Assembly: GCA_902778115.1 (NCBI GenBank)
Contig: CACYWG010000009.1
Coordinates: 1-63,375, forward strand
From: Oscillospiraceae bacterium
Lineage (GTDB): Bacteria; Bacillota; Clostridia; Oscillospirales; Oscillospiraceae
Direction: 5' to 3'
Length of the DNA: 63,375 bases
Positions within the stretch are counted from its first letter, which is position 1. The number at the start of each line of letters is the position of its first letter. Positions 58,633 to 63,375 of the stretch are shown piece by piece. Under the pieces are notes generated by a model, which was not told where the DNA came from, searched no databases, and was given only the letters and a program-made list of their open reading frames with translations. The position numbers were made by a program, and so were the translations under genes.

Positions 58633-59054
58633 AGCAGCCCCCGCTCCTGGAGGATCTCCATGCATTTTTCAAAGGTGGCCGCGATGATCTGCGGGCAGTA
58701 CTCCACACGCTTGGCGGGATTGCCCCGGGTGATATCGCGGCAGTCGATCCCGCCGTATTCGGCGGTCATCTCCTCCTCAAACCATTGGGTGAACTCGCCC
58801 AGCGCCGGCTTGTGCTGCGGGTCGTCATAGCCGGTGTCCTCACCCTTGCCGGTGAAATAGGAGATCAGGCAGGCGCCGCCCGTCATGCAGCCGCAGCAGC
58901 CCTGGGAAAAGCCCACGCCGCCGTTGAGGCCGCCCATGGCCTTCACGAGGCCGGGATTCTCCTCGCCCAGGGTATCCAGCATCAGGATCGCCAGGATCTG
59001 GCTGCAGAAGTAGCCATAACGGCTCAGCTCCATCACGCGCTCGAACAGATCCAT
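58629..59054 (-). CDS. C-GCAxxG-C-C family protein (DVU_1555 type)
   Basis: 141 residues with conserved cysteines: YFCSQILAI, GGVGFSQGCCGCMTGGACLI and a later CRDITRGNPAKRVEYCPQII. The GCxxG-type cysteines probably hold a metal cluster or act in redox chemistry. It is placed between the methyltransferase and CoA-ligase genes, as in other DVU_1551-1559 neighbourhoods. Start ATG 59054 fits an AAAGGA site. Confidence 0.82.
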   Translation of the reverse strand: MDLFERVMELSRYGYFCSQILAILMLDTLGEENPGLVKAMGGLNGGVGFSQGCCGCMTGGACLISYFTGKGEDTGYDDPQHKPALGEFTQWFEEEMTAEYGGIDCRDITRGNPAKRVEYCPQIIAATFEKCMEILQERGLL

Positions 59055-59059
59055 CCTTG

Positions 59060-59572
59060 TCAGTCCTTTCTTCCGATCAGCAGCCAATAGCTGCTCTTTC
59101 CTCGCGGGATCTCACAGCAGGGCGCGTCGCCGCGCCACAGCGCCTCCAGGTAATAGTCCCGCCATGCGTCCGTCATGTCCTCGGCGCAGAGGATCTCAAA
59201 GCCGGCCGCCCGGAAAAGCGCTGCCGGGTCTTCGAAAAACAGGTCGGACAGCAGCAGCTTTCCGCCGGGGCGCAGCAGCCGGTACGCCTCGCGCAGAGCG
59301 CCGGGCTGATCGCCGGAGACGAAAAAGGCGCACTGGCTGACGGCAGCGTCAAAGCAGCCGTCGGGATAGGCCGTCCGGAGAAAATCCCCCTGCTTTACCA
59401 GCGGCGAGCGCGGCGCCAGGTCGACGCCCTCCGCTTCCAAGCCGAGGCCGCGCAGCAGCGCGACGGTCTCCCCCGCACCGGCGCCCAGATCGACGATCGA
59501 AGCGCCCGCCGGCAGCTCCGCCAGCTCGATGAGGCGGCGCGTGTGCGCCTCGCCCCCGGGATGGCGGTTCAT
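59060..59572 (-). CDS. SAM-dependent methyltransferase of the DVU_1556 family
   Basis: 170 residues, class I methyltransferase: VDLGAGAGETVALLRGLG (about 27-44) binds SAM, and LRPGGKLLLSDLFFED follows the fifth strand. Small for the class. It overlaps the next upstream gene by 4 bases. The methyl acceptor is unknown; conserved linkage suggests it modifies a cofactor or substrate of the aldehyde oxidoreductase system. Confidence 0.82.
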   Translation of the reverse strand: MNRHPGGEAHTRRLIELAELPAGASIVDLGAGAGETVALLRGLGLEAEGVDLAPRSPLVKQGDFLRTAYPDGCFDAAVSQCAFFVSGDQPGALREAYRLLRPGGKLLLSDLFFEDPAALFRAAGFEILCAEDMTDAWRDYYLEALWRGDAPCCEIPRGKSSYWLLIGRKD

Positions 59573-59790
59573 TTGTCCTCCAGTGCCCGCTCCACCGAGG
59601 CGACCTTGCCCAGCGCCAGCTCCTCCGGCACATAGACGAAGCCGCAGACCGGGCAGACCGGCAGTTCGACAGGGAAGCCGTTATCCAGGTACATGAACTT
59701 GGCCTTGCCCTTGACGAGCGGCACGCCGCATTTGACGCATTTCAGCTTTCCCTGCGGGTCGATGGTGTAATAATTCTTTTCGATGGCCAT
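59569..59790 (-). CDS. Small zinc-ribbon/redox protein of the DVU_1557 family
   Basis: 73 residues with two CxxC pairs, CVKCGVPLVKG and CPVCGFVYVPEE, a rubredoxin-like or zinc-ribbon knuckle. It could carry one iron or zinc. Sits 3 bases after the large oxidoreductase gene and overlaps the methyltransferase gene. Confidence 0.82.
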   Translation of the reverse strand: MAIEKNYYTIDPQGKLKCVKCGVPLVKGKAKFMYLDNGFPVELPVCPVCGFVYVPEELALGKVASVERALEDK

Positions 59791-59793
59791 CCC

Positions 59794-62082
59794 TCAACCC
59801 TCCCGTTTGACAACATTCATCCGGTGGCTCCAGGCGCGGTGCACCAGATAGCCCCCGTCCGTGCGGCTGAATTTGACCCAGAAGGTGGCGTTGCCCACGC
59901 GGCGGCGGGCGACCAGCAGGCCGTCCTCGTCCTCGATGGCCTCGCCGCTCGCGCGAAAGTCCTCCAGTACGGCGATCACGTCGTCGGTCAGGATCATGCG
60001 CTCGTCCATCATCCGGCGGGCCTCGGCGGTGTAGTTCAGTTCAAAATTCAGTTTGTCTTCCATGCTTTCCTCTCCCCACAGTTCGCGCAGCAGCGAGCGC
60101 TTCAGCGTCAGCCGGTTCCAGCGCTTCTCGCTGATATCCGGCGGCGCACCGGCGTCCGTGCCGTAAACCAGCTCCAGCAGATGGCGGGACTCCCGCCCCT
60201 GCCGGGCAAAGCGGTCCCGGCAGGCCATGCAGTAGGACAGATAGGGCTCGTCGCTGCGCTCGAGGCACTGTTCGGTCATCTCGCCCGCCACCTCGCGGTT
60301 GGCGTAGGCGGTCAGGCCGCCGTAGCCGCAGCAGGGCGAACGGTCGCCGGAATAGGGCGTGTCGGTCAGGCGCACGCCGAGCGAGGCCGCCAGGCGGCGG
60401 ATGCTCGCCTGGGTTGCGGCGTCTCCGCGCGCGCCGCAGGAATCGTGCAGCGCCATCGGGCGCTCCAGCTTATGGACCCCCTCGGGCAGGCCGATCTCCT
60501 CCAGCACGTCCCAGATGCCGCGCAGCTCCTTCACGCCGTGTTCGCGCAGCTCTTTGGCGCAACTCGGACAGCCGGCGATCACGATCGGGTCGCCCAGGCG
60601 GGCCAGCTCCCGATCCAGCAGTTCATGCGCCTGCTGCGCCATCTCCGTCCGGCCGGCCCAGTCGGCGATCGCGCCGCAGCAGCCCAGCATCAGCGCAACG
60701 CCCCCCTCCAGGCGGCTGCAGAGGTCCTCATAGGCCGCCCGCACGGTCTCCGGCGCGATGGCTGCCGCCTGGCAGCCGGGAAAGAAGACATAGCGGCAGC
60801 TCGCAAAGCCAGGCTGCGGCCGCGCCAGGAAGGCGTTGCCGTTGGAAAACAGCATGTCCAGCAGCGCAAACTCATGCGGCGCCAGGGGCATTTTATCCGT
60901 GGAAACCATGTTCTGCCGCGCCAGGTGGCAGACACGGGCCATATCAAAGCCGTTGGGGCAGACCACCGTGCACTGTCCGCAGAGCGAGCAGGCGTTCATG
61001 GGCTTGTTGAGCTGATGGTCGCCCATGATGATCTGGGTGTTGTTGTAGATCTCCCGGGCCAGCAGGCCGGGGTGCTTTTTGTAATGCTTGAGATAGGCGC
61101 AGCTCTTGAGGCACTCCTCGCAGTGGCACTGGATACAGCGCCCGGCCTCTTCCATGGCCTGCTCCTTCGTGTAGCCGCCCGCGGGGACGGCGACGCGGCG
61201 CAGGGCCTTCGCCTCCGAGAGGTCCGTATAGAGCAGACTGTCCGTCGGTCCCTCCTGCCCGCGGGTATTGCGCGGATCGAGCTTCTGCGCCAGGCGGTCG
61301 ACCGTCAGCGCCGCTTTTTTCGCCCCGAAGGCCGCGTCCAGCACGCCCCGCGTCGGTCCGCTGACCAGGCGCTCGGCCTCGCAGATCATCAGCTCCGGGA
61401 TCGGGGCGCTGTCCGGGAAGAGCTTCGCTCTGACTTCATCCGAGGCGCAGAGTACGTCAAAAGAAGCCTTATGCTGCTCATAAAACGCCGCGTCCAGGCG
61501 GCAGCTGCATTCGAATCGGATCTCCTTGCCCTTCAGGCGCCTGAGCTCGAGCGCGAAGGCCTCCTCATCGAGGAAGGGCGCGGCCGTGCGGAGATACGCC
61601 TCTTCGTCCGACTCCTCGCAGAAGACGGTGACGGGATAGGCCTTTTTTTCCAGCTCGCCCGCCAGCAGCAGCGTAAACAAGCCGGAGCCGAGGATGGCGA
61701 TCTTCTGCCGCTTTGCGCTGCGAAAAACGCTCCCGAGGCGCGACTGCTCGCCATAGCGGGCCACGGCGCGCTCGACCTCGCGGATCGCCAGGCCGTCGCC
61801 GATCTCGCCCAGGCGGCATTTGCCCTCACAGGGCGCTTCGCAGCCCTGCGACAGGATCAGCGGGAAGGGCGCGATCTTTTCGTACAGCTGCAGCGCTTTT
61901 TTGAAATTGCCCCCCGCCGCCGCCTTGAGCATGGCGCGCACGTCCAGCTTCAGCGGGCAGGCCGCGCTGCAGAAGGGCGGCTGCTCATAGACGCAGCGGG
62001 CCACCATGCTCTCCATCTCTTCCTTGGAGATCTTGTTGACTTTATAAACATGGGTGGAGCCTCGTTCCTGAATCTGACTCAT
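59794..62082 (-). CDS. Pyridine nucleotide-disulfide oxidoreductase/dicluster-binding protein
   Basis: 762 residues. The N-terminal part has the dicluster pattern (CVYEQPPFCSAACPLKLDVR, then GCEAPCEGKCRLGE), followed by a Rossmann FAD-type start KIAILGSGLFTLLLAGEL. Mid-protein ferredoxin-like CIQCHCEECLKSC and CSLCGQCTVVCPNGF sites (about 340-420) would hold 4Fe-4S clusters, and the last third resembles heterodisulfide reductase CCG domains (FFPGCQAAAIAP, LGCCGAIADWAG, HDSCGARGD, PCCGYGG). So it is a long electron-transfer chain in one protein. ATG 62082 is preferred (GGAGG 10 bases upstream); the longer frame includes a repeat. Confidence 0.85.
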   Translation of the reverse strand: MSQIQERGSTHVYKVNKISKEEMESMVARCVYEQPPFCSAACPLKLDVRAMLKAAAGGNFKKALQLYEKIAPFPLILSQGCEAPCEGKCRLGEIGDGLAIREVERAVARYGEQSRLGSVFRSAKRQKIAILGSGLFTLLLAGELEKKAYPVTVFCEESDEEAYLRTAAPFLDEEAFALELRRLKGKEIRFECSCRLDAAFYEQHKASFDVLCASDEVRAKLFPDSAPIPELMICEAERLVSGPTRGVLDAAFGAKKAALTVDRLAQKLDPRNTRGQEGPTDSLLYTDLSEAKALRRVAVPAGGYTKEQAMEEAGRCIQCHCEECLKSCAYLKHYKKHPGLLAREIYNNTQIIMGDHQLNKPMNACSLCGQCTVVCPNGFDMARVCHLARQNMVSTDKMPLAPHEFALLDMLFSNGNAFLARPQPGFASCRYVFFPGCQAAAIAPETVRAAYEDLCSRLEGGVALMLGCCGAIADWAGRTEMAQQAHELLDRELARLGDPIVIAGCPSCAKELREHGVKELRGIWDVLEEIGLPEGVHKLERPMALHDSCGARGDAATQASIRRLAASLGVRLTDTPYSGDRSPCCGYGGLTAYANREVAGEMTEQCLERSDEPYLSYCMACRDRFARQGRESRHLLELVYGTDAGAPPDISEKRWNRLTLKRSLLRELWGEESMEDKLNFELNYTAEARRMMDERMILTDDVIAVLEDFRASGEAIEDEDGLLVARRRVGNATFWVKFSRTDGGYLVHRAWSHRMNVVKREG

Positions 62083-62120
62083 CGTGACGATTCCTCCTTC
62101 GGGCGAGCGGAATACGGGCG

Positions 62121-62167
62121 CCTCATCCCTCGCCTGCGGCGACACCTTCCCCTCAAGGGGAAGGCTT
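62121..62167. repeat. CCTCATCC..CTTCCCCTCAAGGGGAAG palindromic repeat
   Basis: A copy of the second intergenic repeat family: TCGCC-TGC-GGCGA hairpin then CTTCCCC-TCAA-GGGGAAG. It lies between the hydroxylase gene and the oxidoreductase gene. Confidence 0.75.
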
Positions 62168-62169
62168 AC

Positions 62170-62205
62170 ATGAAAACGGGGATGTGGGAATTCTCCCACA
62201 TCCCC
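62170..62205 (-). terminator. Terminator of the aldehyde oxidoreductase gene
   Basis: GGGGATGTGGGA (62178-62189) pairs with TCCCACATCCCC (62194-62205); on the minus strand the stem is followed by GTTTTC. Confidence 0.8.
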
Positions 62206-62237
62206 ATTATATCACGGGTATCTGTGCTTGGAAAGAA

Positions 62238-63375
62238 TTACTTCTCCAGCGCCTTGAGCGCGGCGAGCACCTTGTCCGGGCGGGCCGGGATGCGGGTGAT
62301 GCGGGCGCCGGTGGCGTTGTAGATGGCGTTCAGGATGGCCGGGTGCGGCGCATCCAGCGGGGCCTCGCCGCAGCCGGCGGCACCGTAGGGGCCGTTCGGA
62401 CGGTAGGTCTCGTTGAAGTGCAGCTCGATGAGGCTGGTCTCCTTCTGGAGATCGTCGAAGTCCTCGCTCAGCGCCAGGCCGATGCCCTGGGTCAGGCCGC
62501 CGTAGAAGTTGCCGTCCACCAGGAGCTTGTTCATGATCGTGCCGACGTCGGCCACGCAGGTGAATTTCTCAACCTTGACCTTGCCGGTCTGGGTGTCGAC
62601 GCAGACCTCGGGCAGGAAGATGGTGTACATGTAGGTGGCAAAGGGCTCGCCCTGGGCGGTGTCCTGATCCACCGGGTGGTCGGCGCAGTAGGTGGTGACC
62701 CAGTTGCCCTCGACCTTCAGCTTCTTGCCGTCGGCGACCATCTCGTCGTAGGTGCGCCAGGTGCCGTCGTCCTTCTTCATCTCGGCGAGCAGGGCCTCGG
62801 CGGCCAGGCGGCAGGCGTTGCCGGACATGACCTGAGAGCGGGAGCCGCCGGCAGGGCCGGAGTTCGGCGTGTACTTGGTGTCGTTCATGACGAGGCGGAT
62901 CTGCTCGGGCTTGAAGCCGGCCTGACGCAGGGTCTCATGCGCAGAGACGAGCGCACCCATATCAGCGCCCTGGCCGTGATCCTCCCAGGAGACGTAGATC
63001 GTCACGGTGCCGTCTTTGTTGAGCTCGGCATAGGCGGAGGAGGAGTCCACGCCGTCCAGGCCGCAGCCGTAAACGCCCAGCGCCACGCCGATGCCGTATT
63101 TGTAGCGGCCGTCGGAGGCGGCGTTCTTTTCGGCGACTCTCTTCTTGCCGGCCTCATACAGCGGGCGGGCCTTGTTGAAGAGGTCCTCTTCGCAGTACAC
63201 GTCGGGCTCATAGCCGGTCGGGATGGTGGTGTGCTCGGAGGCCTTGTAGCAGTTCATGGCGCGCATCTCGAAGGGGTCGATGCCCATCTTGGCGGCCAGG
63301 CAGTCGATGGCGATCTCGGAGCCCATGAAGGACTGGGGAGAGCCGTAGGCGCGGAAGGCGGAGCCCCAGGCGTGG
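62238..63375 (-). CDS. Xanthine dehydrogenase-family molybdenum aldehyde oxidoreductase, large subunit (5' end outside window)
   Basis: The frame enters from the right edge, reading AFRAYGSPQSFMGSE, the molybdopterin-contact segment of molybdenum hydroxylases. About 379 residues of the C-terminal half are seen: WEDHGQGADMGAL with the Gln that contacts the cofactor, SGPAGGSRSQVMSGNA, and GAAGCGEAPLDAPHP with the catalytic Glu of the GxGE motif. Such enzymes hydroxylate aldehydes or N-heterocycles with water. In related clusters this is the DVU_1559-type protein. A terminator and a repeat separate it from the next gene. Confidence 0.9.
   Translation of the reverse strand, partial: HAWGSAFRAYGSPQSFMGSEIAIDCLAAKMGIDPFEMRAMNCYKASEHTTIPTGYEPDVYCEEDLFNKARPLYEAGKKRVAEKNAASDGRYKYGIGVALGVYGCGLDGVDSSSAYAELNKDGTVTIYVSWEDHGQGADMGALVSAHETLRQAGFKPEQIRLVMNDTKYTPNSGPAGGSRSQVMSGNACRLAAEALLAEMKKDDGTWRTYDEMVADGKKLKVEGNWVTTYCADHPVDQDTAQGEPFATYMYTIFLPEVCVDTQTGKVKVEKFTCVADVGTIMNKLLVDGNFYGGLTQGIGLALSEDFDDLQKETSLIELHFNETYRPNGPYGAAGCGEAPLDAPHPAILNAIYNATGARITRIPARPDKVLAALKALEK

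Noticed and set aside
1..63375. tRNA, rRNA or SRP RNA genes
   Set aside because: I looked for cloverleaf ends, GTTCGANTC loops and rRNA blocks in the intergenic regions and saw none; a small RNA without a known signature could still be missed.

Overview
The window is a GC-rich piece of chromosome from an anaerobic Gram-positive bacterium, most likely a gut-type member of Clostridia (Oscillospirales). Grounds for this are the C. difficile-type families (CD0519/CD1768 membrane protein, CD1247 N-terminal domain), a tandem glycine riboswitch with a leader terminator, a glycine decarboxylase split into two subunits, strong AGGAGG ribosome sites, many sigma-A promoters with 17-base spacers, YlxM-Ffh-S16-KhpA linkage, BspA-type leucine-rich repeats and EFR1-type ferredoxins. 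The genus cannot be fixed from the sequence alone.

Layout. 1-1.75 kb is a worn mobile-element edge: the 3' end of ftsH, a DUF4143 ATPase fragment and an integrase stub. 1.8-13.9 kb is mostly housekeeping: ychF, an ECF sigma factor with its membrane partner, ylxM-ffh-rpsP-khpA, a GNAT gene, a VanX-like dipeptidase, murI-DUF1934, a GreA-type factor, a PIG-V-like mannosyltransferase and pgi. 14.4-18 kb holds two leftward membrane genes (a Gate-domain protein and a KUP potassium transporter). 18.2-22.7 kb holds a GrpE-like membrane protein, a membrane-inserted Hsp70-like ATPase and an HExxH lipoprotein, followed by a fumarylacetoacetate-hydrolase gene.

23.6-34.9 kb is a glycine/serine block: promoter, tandem glycine riboswitch, a GcvT-SHMT fusion, gcvH, gcvPA, gcvPB, lpd, serC, serA and a DUF1015 gene. 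Together these can interconvert glycine, CO2, ammonia, methylene-THF and serine, and build phosphoserine from 3-phosphoglycerate. lpd runs in frame into serC without a stop codon. 35-40.5 kb carries transport and envelope genes (FUSC-like, AspT/YidE-like, MATE), a DUF2383 protein and a cystatin-like lipoprotein, followed by a 172-bp tandem repeat.

41.2-44 kb is an apt-like gene, then a small prophage-type switch (divergent XRE regulators, an ImmA-like protein, phage-like small genes). 44-47.4 kb is efp, a CD1247-type protein and an LRR lipoprotein. 47.5-50.2 kb is a leftward Ni/Co ECF transporter (cbiM-cbiQ-cbiO) with a NikR-like 16-base-spaced inverted repeat over its promoter. 50.4-55.4 kb is a rightward group of redox and membrane genes: a possible bilin-reductase-like protein, a flavin reductase with a PCP-reductase-like tail, a DUF1295 protein and a flavodoxin-ferredoxin. 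55.7-63.4 kb is leftward and contains, at its head, a gene set that matches the uncharacterised Desulfovibrio DVU_1553-1559 neighbourhood around a molybdenum aldehyde oxidoreductase.

Two ~205-bp copies of a multi-hairpin element with terminal inverted repeats lie at 37.6 and 53.5 kb; differences between them preserve base pairing. Shorter palindromic repeats are scattered through most intergenic regions. No rRNA, tRNA or CRISPR array was recognised.
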